The notes beneath the pieces were generated by a model. The model was not told the origin of the DNA. It worked only from the letters and a program-made list of their open reading frames with translations, and did not search any database. 64,000 nucleotides of DNA from Fistulifera solaris (taxonomy: Eukaryota; Bacillariophyta; Bacillariophyceae; Naviculales; Stauroneidaceae): the NCBI GenBank assembly GCA_030295235.1, contig AP026173.1, positions 248,001-312,000 on the forward strand. The letters run 5' to 3'. The translations under genes and the position numbers were made by a program. Positions 10,864-20,143 of the stretch are shown here, piece by piece (the first letter of the stretch is position 1; each line of letters opens with the position of its first letter).

Positions 10864-13704
10864 TTACGCTTTGGTCGGTATCGACGCGTCCGGTGTTAAC
10901 GATTTCGAGCGGCTAAAGGCAACCGCTTGTTCCGCGCGGAACACTTGGCGAGCATTGCGTGAGCTTACACGTATCTGTAATGTCGGTAATATGACATTAT
11001 CAAGTGATTGTTTCGCCCGTATTCTTTCTTGGTATTGTTCCAAGATTTCTTCCCATGTTGTCATGGATGCTTTCGGTTGAGCTTCTCCCAAAATAACATT
11101 CTGGACTTCCGACTCGGATTTCGATTGCAATAGAAGATTCGCCACGCGCCGTTCCACTCCACCAATTTGTCGGCCGAGTGTCAAGACCGCAGCGTACAAG
11201 GTCCCGTCCACGACGAGATTCCGCCGTTCCAGTGAGTCCATGACGAATAGCAAAAAGCGAAAGCGCGTCTTGTCTTCCGTAGTTGCTTCTACGACAGAAG
11301 AGCGGAAGATTCCGAATGAATTCACTATGGTGTCAGTGATTTCTTTGCTGGGAATGTATCCCTTGAGTAAGAGATCAGTCAGCACTTGTCGAGCCAAATC
11401 GTAATCGTGCTTTTCCAAAGCGGCTCCTATGACATGTCGATAGGATCGCATGATAAGCTTTCCTGACATCAGTCGGGTTCCCCGTCTTTGATCACGCAAA
11501 ATGGATGCAGCTGCTTCCGGCTCGCCATTTCCGCAAAATGCTTGGATCCCCTGCGACATGGCATACCCATCGGGCTTCTCGATCTTTCGATAAACGCCCA
11601 CCGCCAAATCGTACTTTTGCGAGGCCAAACAAGCGCCCACCACAGACGTGAGTGTCTTCGTGTTAGGTTTGATTCCCACCGCGGTCATGCGCGACACCAA
11701 CTCCAGGGCACGTTCGTGATTTCCCAGCACGGCAGCCGCCGCAATCGCGGTGGTATAAAGGTGGACATTTTGAGTCAATCCAACTGTTTTGGTATTGGCG
11801 CAAGCGGATTCGAACAACGCCAAGCACGCGTTCGGCTTGTCGGCGCGCAGCATACCGTTCATCAAGATTCCGTAGGTCATCGCTTGCGGCGCGACGCCTT
11901 TTGTTTCCATTTCTTGAATCAATTTCGTAGCTTGAGACCATTCTCGATTTTCACTCAAATTTTGAATCATGGCGTTGTAAAAAACCACATCCATTGGGAT
12001 GTTGTATTCTTTCATATCGTAGAAAAGTTCTTGCAAATCCATATTGTTCTTGCATGACTTCATCAACGCATAATACGTGTACTTGTCGGGTCTTACTTTC
12101 GATCGTTTCATTTGATCAAACAGACGAAATGACTCGGTGAACTTCCCCGCCTTGACTAGAATATTCAAATACGTGTTGTAGGTGACAATATCGCGTTCTT
12201 TCATGCGCGCAAACACATCCGTCGCAAACTCGACCGCCCCGACGACTCCCAATTGATCGGCCGCCGCGAGTGCGACATTGTAACAGTACGTATCCAACTG
12301 AATGGAACCATACGCGCCCGTCCACGGCCACGGCGCCACTTCTTCCCCATCCACCGCGAGACCGGAACGTCCTTCCAAAGCCGCGAGAACTCGCTGTACC
12401 GCAGCGAGGTCTTGATTCTGGGCGTGTGCTTGCAACAACATGGTTCCCGTGTAGAGGTTCAACGCCGCATCGTTGGCTTGGAACGTCCGCGATGCATCGG
12501 GCAGTGGCGCCGAGGAGGCATCTCCACGAAACCCCGTCGACGCTTCAAACAATTGAATTGCTTTCAAAGGCTGTTCACACGACAAGTACGCGTGCATAAG
12601 CATGGCGAGTGTTTTCGCATCCATAGCCACCGACGCCGCCGATAACTTCTCCACAACTTTATCGGCCACCAATGCGGGTACCAAATCCAATTTGGAACGA
12701 ATGGACGCTTCTTTCGTACTGTATCGTTGCAGGACCTCGCGACATCGTTGGATGAGTTCTTTGTGATCGGTCGGAACATCTGTTGCGACAGTGTTGGTAG
12801 TGGCAGTCTTGGTGGCGGCGACGATGGGTTCTACGACCGCTCCGGGTTGCCGCTCAAAGCGCAACGTCACCGACTGACCCGGCAATCGTCCCGTGACGGC
12901 CGATATGACTCCTTCCACCGTCGAGACGGGCCACAATTTGTCACCCAACGATGTGTCGATGGCCAGCACGCGGTCTCCGACGCGCAACGCGTGTTGCACT
13001 AAATTGGGTGCGTTTGCCGCAATTTGCGAGACCAACACCATGCCATCGTTCGTTTCTTGTATTTGAAACCCGAGTGGTTTTTTGAGGGTCAATTCAAAGA
13101 CGTTGGTTTCGGTCAACTGCTCGACTTGCAGTCCGATGGACGTTGCGGCTTTCAGGGCGGAACGGACTCCTTGTAACGACACTTTGGGCCACCACCGGCC
13201 GTTGCCAGCCGATACGGACCGTACGACTTGACCTGGTCGCAGGCCTTGTTTCCAGGCCATTGACTCGGAATCGACATGTGACACGAGAATGCCGCGAAAG
13301 GTCGTATCCAACGGCCGTAACCAGGCTGGATCGAGGCGTGTTGTTGTGGTTGTTTTCGTAATTTGCAGTGACTGCAAATCGAGTTCACCGTTCAAGATGT
13401 TTCGTCCGGTATCAATCGCTACCAATCGTACATCTTGCGGCAAAGTGAATTGGAGACGGTGGATTTGCGGAATCGTACTTCGCGCTTGCAATTGTTTTTC
13501 AATCGCTTCTTGATCCATATCTTCTTCTTCCTGGGCAAACAAGTCATCATCGGGAACATAACTTTCCGAAAGTGTAGCCGATATTTGTCGTATCATGGCT
13601 TTTGGACGCATTCTAGGAGACGAGACCAAGGAAATGGGAAACGCATCACTCTCTAAGGACCGTATTACAAGTAACCCGTAGAGTGTTATGAAGGAAAGTC
13701 GCAT
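10864..13704 (-). CDS. Plastid-targeted protein with PDZ-like domains and PPR repeats
   Basis: A single open frame of 946 residues. The leader (RLSFITLYGLLVIRSLESDAFPIS) is a signal peptide ending Asp-Ala before Phe-Pro, the diatom plastid motif. Two PDZ-like units lie at about residues 125-200 (FRGILVSHV, WKQGLRPGQVVRSV) and 200-285 (LGFQIQETNDGMVLV, LRVGDRVLAIDTSL). From about residue 460 to 830, helical-pair pentatricopeptide repeats follow, for example DIVTYNTYLNILVKAGKF and VRPDKYTYYALMKSCKNN. PPR proteins bind organelle RNA in a sequence-specific way. PDZ domains usually bind peptide C-termini, so this protein may link plastid RNA to a protein partner. The combination is inferred from motif reading, and the PDZ calls are weaker than the PPR calls. 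Confidence 0.8.
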   Translation of the reverse strand: MRLSFITLYGLLVIRSLESDAFPISLVSSPRMRPKAMIRQISATLSESYVPDDDLFAQEEEDMDQEAIEKQLQARSTIPQIHRLQFTLPQDVRLVAIDTGRNILNGELDLQSLQITKTTTTTRLDPAWLRPLDTTFRGILVSHVDSESMAWKQGLRPGQVVRSVSAGNGRWWPKVSLQGVRSALKAATSIGLQVEQLTETNVFELTLKKPLGFQIQETNDGMVLVSQIAANAPNLVQHALRVGDRVLAIDTSLGDKLWPVSTVEGVISAVTGRLPGQSVTLRFERQPGAVVEPIVAATKTATTNTVATDVPTDHKELIQRCREVLQRYSTKEASIRSKLDLVPALVADKVVEKLSAASVAMDAKTLAMLMHAYLSCEQPLKAIQLFEASTGFRGDASSAPLPDASRTFQANDAALNLYTGTMLLQAHAQNQDLAAVQRVLAALEGRSGLAVDGEEVAPWPWTGAYGSIQLDTYCYNVALAAADQLGVVGAVEFATDVFARMKERDIVTYNTYLNILVKAGKFTESFRLFDQMKRSKVRPDKYTYYALMKSCKNNMDLQELFYDMKEYNIPMDVVFYNAMIQNLSENREWSQATKLIQEMETKGVAPQAMTYGILMNGMLRADKPNACLALFESACANTKTVGLTQNVHLYTTAIAAAAVLGNHERALELVSRMTAVGIKPNTKTLTSVVGACLASQKYDLAVGVYRKIEKPDGYAMSQGIQAFCGNGEPEAAASILRDQRRGTRLMSGKLIMRSYRHVIGAALEKHDYDLARQVLTDLLLKGYIPSKEITDTIVNSFGIFRSSVVEATTEDKTRFRFLLFVMDSLERRNLVVDGTLYAAVLTLGRQIGGVERRVANLLLQSKSESEVQNVILGEAQPKASMTTWEEILEQYQERIRAKQSLDNVILPTLQIRVSSRNARQVFRAEQAVAFSRSKSLTPDASIPTKA

Positions 13705-14169
13705 GCTGGTTGTTGTGTCGGTAGATTGTATGAATTTGTAGGTCTTTTGTTTGTTTAAATTGAGACAGAGGATGCTGTTCGGAAGGGTTTCTTATTATTT
13801 GTTGTAATAGACTCTTTCTTTCTTTAATCCTTTTTCTTGTTCGCTCCTAAAGCCGGTCTCAATAATCCTGACTTGTTCGTGCCGGCATCTGTTGTTGTTA
13901 TTGCTGACGCAGTGTGCGGTGAGAAAGAGAGGAGATGGCGAAGAACAACGAGAGATCGCAACGTTTGGCTCTGGTCTTCAACTTGCGTCACAGTCGTGAG
14001 TCAAGGAATGACTTATAAGTCACGCTACGACATGTCATTTGCGCGAAAAAACGTCCCGCTCATCACAAAATAAATAAAACAGCGTCGAACCGTCCGCTTC
14101 ATGCGGTTCTCTTGACTCGCATTGCTTGTTATCTATTTCCTTTCAATTGATTCATTCATTTGCATCATC
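13705..14169. other. Divergent promoter region, PDZ-PPR and SUMO copy A
   Basis: About 465 bp between divergent starts. A GCGCGAAAA motif at 14041-14049 lies 129 bp before the SUMO copy A start and resembles the E2F/DP core found upstream of the other two copies. Confidence 0.4.
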
Positions 14170-14491
14170 ATGAGTGCCGAAGACGAACCCGAAACCTTGA
14201 CGATTCGCATTCGTGATCATGTAAGCATAACGAACAGATGCTCTAAGACAACAAATCATCGCTCACTCTTCTTAACAGAACGAAGAATAAACCTTTTTAA
14301 AATTAAAAAGACGACCAAGATGCAAAAAGTTTTTGAAACGGTACGCGACCCGCAAAGGATTACAGTACGAGAGCTTGCGATTCTTGTTGGATGGTGAACG
14401 GGTCCAGCCCGAGAATACCCCCAAAATGCTCGAATTGGAAGATCAAATTGATGTGGTGCTCGCACAAGTGGGTGGTTCTTGTTCATGGTGA
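14170..14491 (+). pseudogene. SUMO copy A, degenerate
   Basis: The first of three tandem SUMO-like copies. Exon 1 (14170-14220, MSAEDEPETLTIRIRDH) and an intron (14221-14278) match the other copies. Exon 2 keeps SUMO sequence (SLRFLLDGERVQ, TPKMLELEDQ) and ends with Gly-Gly plus a four-residue tail. In the expected frame it meets a TAA early in exon 2, has further small frame changes near 14300 and 14341, and lacks two residues of the LEDQDQID motif. It is more diverged than copies B and C and is probably a pseudogene. Confidence 0.6.
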
Positions 14492-14644
14492 AGAGCACAT
14501 TAAAAGTCAATACTACGTATATAATAGAAAGCTAGAGGCGTATTCTGTATTCTCTCGTTCATTTCCATTTTGATGCCAACGACTCTTTGGATCACGCTAC
14601 GACACTTTTCACTATGGCTGGCCATACAATAAAAAGTGTTATTG

Positions 14645-14662
14645 GCGGGAAATTTTTCCCGC
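14645..14662. promoter_or_regulatory. E2F-like inverted repeat upstream of SUMO copy B
   Basis: GCGGGAAATTTTTCCCGC is an inverted pair of E2F/DP-type half-sites (GCGGGAAA and TTTCCCGC) with a 2-nt spacer, 120-137 bp before the ATG of copy B. A GCGGGAAA also stands before copy C and a GCGCGAAAA before copy A at similar distances. Binding by E2F is inference from the motif. Confidence 0.45.
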
Positions 14663-14781
14663 ACGCTCTGCGGCGAGACGCGGACGCAAAGAGCACCTAT
14701 CGTGTTGTGTCGTTGTTGTTACTTCTTTTCGTTGCTACATTATTTCTCTATCAAACTTTTCGTTCCTTTTATTCTTTCATC

Positions 14782-15119
14782 ATGAGCGGAGAAGACCAAC
14801 CGGAGACGTTGACGATTCGTATTCGTGATCAGGTAAGAATGGCAAAGACATCAGTATGCGGAGGTGCTCGATAAAGGACGGAGTCTCATCCTTTTCTCTT
14901 TTTGACAGGACGGTCAGGAAACCTTTTCAAGATCAAAAGACAACAAAGATGCGAAAAGTCTTTGAAAACTACGCTACCCGCAAAGGAGTGCAAATTTCCA
15001 GTTTGAGATTCTTGTTGGATGGAGAAATTGTCGACAACGACACGACACCCAAAATGCTTGAATTGGAAGACCAAGATCAAATTGATTGTATGCTCGCACA
15101 AACGGGTGGTAGCTTGTGA
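14782..15119 (+). CDS. SUMO copy B, frame broken in two homopolymers
   Basis: Exon 1 (14782-14832, MSGEDQPETLTIRIRDQ), a 76-nt GT-AG intron and exon 2 (14909-15119) encode a small ubiquitin-like modifier. SUMO is conjugated to lysines of nuclear proteins by E1/E2 enzymes. The ubiquitin fold is clear from KMRKVFENYATRKG, SLRFLLDGE and TPKMLELEDQDQIDCML. The C-terminus is Gly-Gly followed by Ser-Leu, so a protease must trim two residues. Between the splice acceptor and KMRKVF the sequence lacks two bases, one in a T run (TTTTC) and one in an A run (AAAAG), compared with the conserved FFKIKKTTKM motif. With those two bases the gene would be fully open at about 97 residues. Real breakage and consensus error cannot be told apart here. 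Confidence 0.75.
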
Positions 15120-15308
15120 AACAATAATAGACTTTTTTCTTGATAAGGAGGATAACTTTGGCGATTTAAATACCTGGTACCTGGTATTAGTGACCTTTGC
15201 ACCAATTGCACAGAGCGCTTTGTTACGTCACAATCGTGATTCAATCTTGTACCGCTACGACGCTCCGGCGTCATTGTTCAACGAAGAAACTCCATGGACG
15301 CGATGATG

Positions 15309-15316
15309 GCGGGAAA
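15309..15316. promoter_or_regulatory. E2F-like site upstream of SUMO copy C
   Basis: GCGGGAAA lies about 140 bp before the copy C start. It is followed by TCTCGCGCTCTCCG, which resembles the CCCGCACGCTCTGCGG after the copy B site, so the promoter block itself is duplicated. Confidence 0.35.
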
Positions 15317-15456
15317 ATCCTTCTCGCGCTCTCCGTTTCGTTTGGCGGTCGATGACATTATTGTTTGTGCGCACCCTCAACTCATTGTTGTGATTGTTGC
15401 TTGCTTGACTCATTCCCTATCCATTTCATTCTCTTTTTTGTTTGCGACTCATCATC

Positions 15457-15796
15457 ATGAGTGGAGACGACGAACCCAATCCGGACGCCTTGACGATTCG
15501 TATTCGAGATCAGGTAAGAAAGAACGATCTTTGGTGTGAAGCGGTTCGAAAGGAAACGAGTCGACATCTTACTATTAATTTATAGCAAGGAGAAGAGACC
15601 TTTTCAAGATCAAAAAGACGACCAAGATGCAAAAGTATTTGAAACTTACGCGACCCGCAAGGGATTGCAGATTGCGAGCTTGCGATTCTTGTTGGATGGA
15701 GAACGAGTGGAACCGACCAGTACCCCGAAAATGCTCGAATTGGAAGATCAAGATCAGATTGATTGCATGTTGGAACAGGCGGGTGGGTTCATGTGA
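15457..15796 (+). CDS. SUMO copy C, frame broken in two homopolymers
   Basis: Exon 1 (15457-15513, ending LTIRIRDQ), a 72-nt intron and exon 2 (15586-15796) give a SUMO protein ending Gly-Gly-Phe-Met. The family core is plain (KVFETYATRKGLQ, SLRFLLDGERVE, LELEDQDQIDCMLEQ). As in copy B, a TTTTC stands where TTTTTC is expected for Phe-Phe, and a second base is missing in an A run (GCAAAAGT against GCAAAAAGT in copy A). SUMO is normally essential and all three copies here are disrupted, so either an intact copy lies elsewhere or the breaks are artefacts. This copy is the nearest to a normal SUMO. Confidence 0.75.
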
Positions 15797-15959
15797 CAAA
15801 GAAGAATCACGTGAATGCAAAACAAGATGGGAAGTTCCACGGAGACTGCATGATTGCCATTTTCCCTAACTCAAAACAACATGATCGTATTAGATAGCGC
15901 GCTTGTTGAGTTCTCCATGTCAATTATCTTTCTCAAAATTAGTCTATCTTGCACTATTA

Positions 15960-16392
15960 TTAGCGATACGCCAGAGGCGGTCGACTGGGACGACGGAAAC
16001 TATGGTACAAACTCGTGGCGGCGATCGACACGAGAGCACCCGTCACGTATCGTACGATCAATTCGTGATGGATTTCGGGAAAGTGATAATCCCAGGCACG
16101 TAAAAATCGTCGGATCTGGAATTCGAGACTGGCGCGTTCCGTCGTTTGCTCCAAAGTTCGAACTTGTCGTTGCAGCCTGAAGAGTGATTAAAGAATCGAG
16201 CGTGAGAAGCGTGAACAAGTTGCATAAAAACATCCACAAAGCATGAGCAACGCACCAAGTGGACTCTCCCGCACCACGTCCAGGGACCGTTAGATCCACC
16301 AAGAATTGAATGAGCTTATCGACGACTGCCGTGGGGCTAATTTCACAAACCGTATACCAAAAGGTAATCTGTCCTACGACCAAGACATCCAT
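15960..16392 (-). CDS. Small membrane-associated protein, tandem paralogue 1
   Basis: Two exons, 16392-16256 and 16176-15960, across a 79-nt intron (donor GTGCGT) give 117 residues. The join creates a Trp codon and leads into LQRQVRTLEQTTERASLEF. The N-terminus has a hydrophobic stretch (VVGQITFWYTV), followed by ISPTAVVDKLIQFLVDLTVPGRG. The middle is a charged helix, and IVRYVTGALVSIAATSLY near the C-terminus could be a transmembrane helix. The family is not recognised. Exon 1 is exactly as long (137 nt) as in the paralogue at 16734-17151, which supports the gene model. The 3' flank is also duplicated. Confidence 0.6.
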
Positions 16393-16733
16393 GTTTGGTT
16401 ACGTGTCGAAGCTATTGGATGAAAAGAACTTTTGAATGAATCATCATTAGTGCAGGATTGCACGAAAACATCGAAGGAGAGCAGCAACACGATGACAAGA
16501 ACACGCGAGGAAGAGGAAAAAGGATCCCGAATGCATTTGCAACACGTTGTCGTACAGGTTCCATGATTAAAGGTAACAGGGTACCAATCTGACTTTTAGA
16601 CGGATAGTCCACGGATGCCTTTTTCTTAGCCTCTGCATGGCCGTAAACGACTAAAGATAGAAGATAGATAGCGCACTTGTTGATTTCTGTATTTCAGCTA
16701 TCTTGTTACAAGTCAAATTAGGTTGTACTACGA
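16393..16733. other. Intergenic region between the tandem paralogues
   Basis: About 340 bp. The part at 16665-16740 (TAGATAGCGCACTTGTTGATTTC onward, in two stretches) repeats, with divergence, the 3' flank of the first paralogue near 15893-15970, marking the boundary of the tandem duplication. No other gene was seen. Confidence 0.5.
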
Positions 16734-17151
16734 TTAGTAATACCCCGGAGGCGGCCGACGACGGAAACTGTTGTACAAACTCGTGGCCGCCACCGACACG
16801 AGCGCACCCGCTACATACCGTACAATCAATTCGTGATGAATTTCGGGATACCGATGATCCCAGGAACGCAAATTCCGTCGAATATCCAATTCGCGACTGC
16901 TGCGTTCAGTTGTTTGTTCCAAAGTACGCACTTGTCGTAATAGCCTAAAGACTGAATGGAGTGAGAATAAGACCAATTTGACATCCAACGAAGAAAAGCA
17001 TCGATACAACGCACCAATTGGATCCTCCCGTACCACGTCCAGGGATTGTTAGATCCAGCCAGAACTCAATGAGCTTATCGACGACGGTTGTGGGGCTAAT
17101 CTCGTACACTGTATACCAAAAGGCAATCTGCCCTACTACCCAACTGTCCAT
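16734..17151 (-). CDS. Small membrane-associated protein, tandem paralogue 2
   Basis: Two exons, 17151-17015 and 16944-16734, across a 70-nt intron (donor GTGCGT, acceptor TTTAG) give 115 residues. The protein aligns along its whole length with the neighbour at 15960-16392 (ISPTTVVDKLIEFWLDLTIP, LLRQVRTLEQTTERSSRELD, HHELIVRYVAGALVSVAATS). A nearer CAG acceptor would put a stop in frame, so the TAG acceptor is chosen. The function is unknown. The hydrophobic C-terminal helix with a basic tail (FRRR) suggests a tail-anchored or peripheral membrane protein. Confidence 0.6.
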
Positions 17152-17814
17152 TTTCGACTACGTTTCAAAAATTACTGAAGAAAAGGGCTTGGGGAAGGAG
17201 AATAAAAAATCACGGCAGGATTATTGCATGAAACATTGAATGAAATCATTTGCACGATGAACGCAACACGCGAGCGAGGACGAGAAAAGAGAAAAGCAAG
17301 AGAACGACAAATGCAATAAAACAATTTCATGTGTCGTACAGGTAAACATACTAGGTGGGTAGGTACCAGTCGGACTTATGGGAATTGATGTTTCCTCCAT
17401 GGGAGGGTTTCTACTTACTCCTAACCTTATGATGTTTCCTCCACACTCCACACTCCACAGTCCACAGTCCACAGTCATTTTTGTGGCCTAGAAAACAGTG
17501 CAACTACATTATTTCCACAGTTCGAGTACCGTTTCCACCGGTCACTCGACAATAACGTAGAGCAAAAGGGCCTACAGTGTCCAGCGTGCTCGAAGCGTGC
17601 GGCTTATTGCATTTATTTGTGCAACAACGAAGTGAGTGACAATGATCAAGTGAGGTGAAATGGCTGGATGATGTCTTCAGCGTTAATGATTTGAAAACCA
17701 ATCGTTTCTTTTCTCTTGACTCTCCAACACGAAAACAGCATTTGCGATCCACATGCGCGTATAGCATTCGAAAACAACTACTGTAAAACAGCAATAAAGA
17801 AAGAGTTCGCAATC
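17152..17814. other. Intergenic region with a short CCACACT/CCACAGT repeat
   Basis: About 660 bp. At 17440-17476 a short tandem repeat reads CCACACT two or three times and then CCACAGT three times. The rest, shared by the divergent promoters of the small membrane protein and the CDF-like gene, holds no recognised gene. Confidence 0.5.
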
Positions 17815-18789
17815 ATGCCGTCGGCGCGGGTCGAAGATGATGACGGCGAACGTCCTTCGTCCTTCGAAACGGAACCAGTCGACGGTATTTTTCACGGCGA
17901 TCTTGTAAATACTGAAAGACCGTCGAATGAACGTTTACTGGCGACCGCTTTTGTGACATTCTTTTCGTTTGCTTCACTGCAACTCGTCTTTGCGTTCATT
18001 GCCGATTCGGAAGCGATGAAAGGTGATTCGGCGGCGATGATGGTCGATTCCATGACCTATTTGTGCAATTGGCTCGCGGAACATCGGAAAAATCATTTTG
18101 ATTGGAATGGAACTACGGGAGATGCTGCTGTGGACTCGGCGCGGGCGCAAAAACTCCGGGAACGCGCCTATCGAAAAATGGTCTTGCAGATGGAAATAAT
18201 ACCACCGCTCGTGAGTGTTTCGACACTGTTGGCCGTCACGACGGTCGTCACCTATCGTGCTATATTGGTATTAATGCGGGGTGTATCATCGTCGTCGCGA
18301 CATCCCAATTTACGTCTCATGATGGGATTTTCGCTCTTCAATTTGGGCTTGGATTGTTTGAACGTTTTTTGTTTTGCCCGCGCCAAGCATTTGACGGGAT
18401 ATTCCACCACTGCCGAGGATGATGACGAAGAAGAACACCGATGTGATTATCACCAGAATGGCACGCATGAAAATGGTTGTCCTCACCATACGCCGCAACA
18501 CGACGACAGCCCGAATTTGAACATGTGTTCGGCTTACACACACGTCATGGCCGATACGTTACGGAGTTTTGCCGTCATTTTGGCCGCACTCACGGCCTTT
18601 GTTACACCGGGTGTCACTCCCGAGCAAGCCGATGCGACGGCGGCCATTGTCGTTTCCGCATTAATTGCGTTGAGTTTGATTCCTCTGTTCAAGGGTTTGC
18701 TACGGTCCATACAGGAATTGCGGGGTATACTGAGGGACGAAGAAACGGAAAAGTTCATGGGAGACGACGACATGTCATCGAGTAGATAG
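17815..18789 (+). CDS. CDF-like cation transporter
   Basis: A 324-residue membrane protein. The ATG at 17815 (MPSARVEDDDGE) is preferred over an in-frame ATG at 17716 because of its better context and leader. About six transmembrane helices are seen, starting at LLATAFVTFFSFASLQLVF. The fifth carries AYTHVMADTLRSFAVIL, the HxxxD metal site of cation diffusion facilitators, which export Zn2+ or related ions. The second-helix site reads DSAAMMVD, with Ala where His is usual, so only Asp ligands remain. The loop between helices 4 and 5 is rich in His, Asp and Glu (EEEHRCDYHQNGTHENGCPH), typical of metal-binding loops. The usual C-terminal cytosolic domain is short or absent. A TMEM163-like branch is possible. 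Confidence 0.65.
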   Translation: MPSARVEDDDGERPSSFETEPVDGIFHGDLVNTERPSNERLLATAFVTFFSFASLQLVFAFIADSEAMKGDSAAMMVDSMTYLCNWLAEHRKNHFDWNGTTGDAAVDSARAQKLRERAYRKMVLQMEIIPPLVSVSTLLAVTTVVTYRAILVLMRGVSSSSRHPNLRLMMGFSLFNLGLDCLNVFCFARAKHLTGYSTTAEDDDEEEHRCDYHQNGTHENGCPHHTPQHDDSPNLNMCSAYTHVMADTLRSFAVILAALTAFVTPGVTPEQADATAAIVVSALIALSLIPLFKGLLRSIQELRGILRDEETEKFMGDDDMSSSR

Positions 18790-19009
18790 CTCGCATGGAG
18801 ATTGACGTGTCACGAAGACTCCTGATGCATTAGAACACAGTTCACTTTGTACGCCCCAACGGTGCCCGCCACAAGTGATAGATCGCTAGAGCAGTCCTTA
18901 CGAATGATTGATTAAAAATAATAAAGATCAAACAGTTTTTAAAAAGATTACAATATTTAGAGAATATAATGAATGGACAACAGAAATACTAACAACAACG
19001 ATTCCCCCC

Positions 19010-20143
19010 TTAAGCATGATATTGTTGTTGCCCGTAGACATCGGCCCCATCTTGCGCATAGGCCTCGTACGCCAATTGTGCATTGGGATCCGCGTAATAC
19101 GACGGATCGACGGCCGATGGAGCGGCTTGATTCGCCGTATATTGCTGCATTTCCATTTGAAATCGAATCTTATCTTCCGAAGCCAAATCTTCATAATGCT
19201 TCTTCTCGTCGGGAGTCAAGGCACGCCAGCGTTCTCCCATGACTTTGCCCAAATCCACAAATTTAATGCCCGGGAATTCTTGCATGACTTTGGGACGCAT
19301 CGTGTTGGTGAAAAGACGTACGCTCCACTTGCCCGTTTGGGGGCCGTCGGGTCGCGGGGTCCCCGTTTGTTGCGTCGTTTGGGACGATGATCTTCAATCA
19401 GTACACCCCGCGCGTCGTGTCCCGGTGGTGGCACATAGGAAGCCAGCTCTTCGTCGTAACGCGCCTTGTCTTGTTCGGCCCGTGCCTCCCAGGTGGCCTT
19501 TTCGTCGGGCGTGAGATTCTTGTACATGTGCGACGTGTATTTCGCGAGTTGACCAAACGTCATGCCGGGATTCTCTCGTTTGAATTGATCGCGCATCGCA
19601 TTCTGATAGAGCAAATAAGCACTCATATTTCTTTTGGGAGCATTAGTGTCTCGTTCCGGTTTCCCTCTCTTTCCGCCCTTCATGTTGGCGGGAAGGACAA
19701 TCGCATCTCCTTTAGCATCGTATCCACCAGGAGGAATGTAAGAGGCCAATTCGTGCAAATAACGAGTCTTGTCCGTTTCGGCACGCGCGATCCAAGTATC
19801 TTTTTCTTGGGGAGGAAGCTCCGAGTACATGGCGCTGGTGTACTTGGCGAGTTGACCAAATGTCATTCCGGGGTTCAGTTCTTTAAATTGATCTCTCATG
19901 GCGTTCTGGTACAACAAATAGGCACTCATATTGCGTTTCGGTGCTGCGAAACGCAAGAAAAAATAGAGAGAAAGCAAGAAAGATTGACGAATCATTGTGA
20001 AAAAATGAGGAACAAGCATCAAATAATGATCGAAACAATTCGCCAGCAAGAAGCAAGCAGATCAAGAAAGCCGTTCGACCCCTCATCATCATTGCGTATC
20101 GCGTATTACTTACCATTCGGATCACGTGCTGGTTTCTTTCCCA
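19010..20143 (-). CDS. Triple HMG-box DNA-binding protein, frame broken in third box
   Basis: Exon 1 is 20143-20113 (MGKKPARDPNG), followed by a 169-nt intron and exon 2 at 19943-19010. Three HMG boxes follow: NAPKRNMSAYLLYQNAMRDQ (box 1), a near copy of it (box 2), and TAPKRASGAYVF to LTPDEKKHYEDLASEDK (box 3). HMG boxes bind and bend DNA without strong sequence preference, so a nuclear architectural role is likely. The third box changes frame near 19312 at TTTTC, where TTTTTC (Phe-Phe-Thr) is expected. With that base the protein is about 321 residues. The tail is rich in Tyr, Gln and Ala. Boxes 1 and 2 are so alike that they arose by recent internal duplication. Confidence 0.8.
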
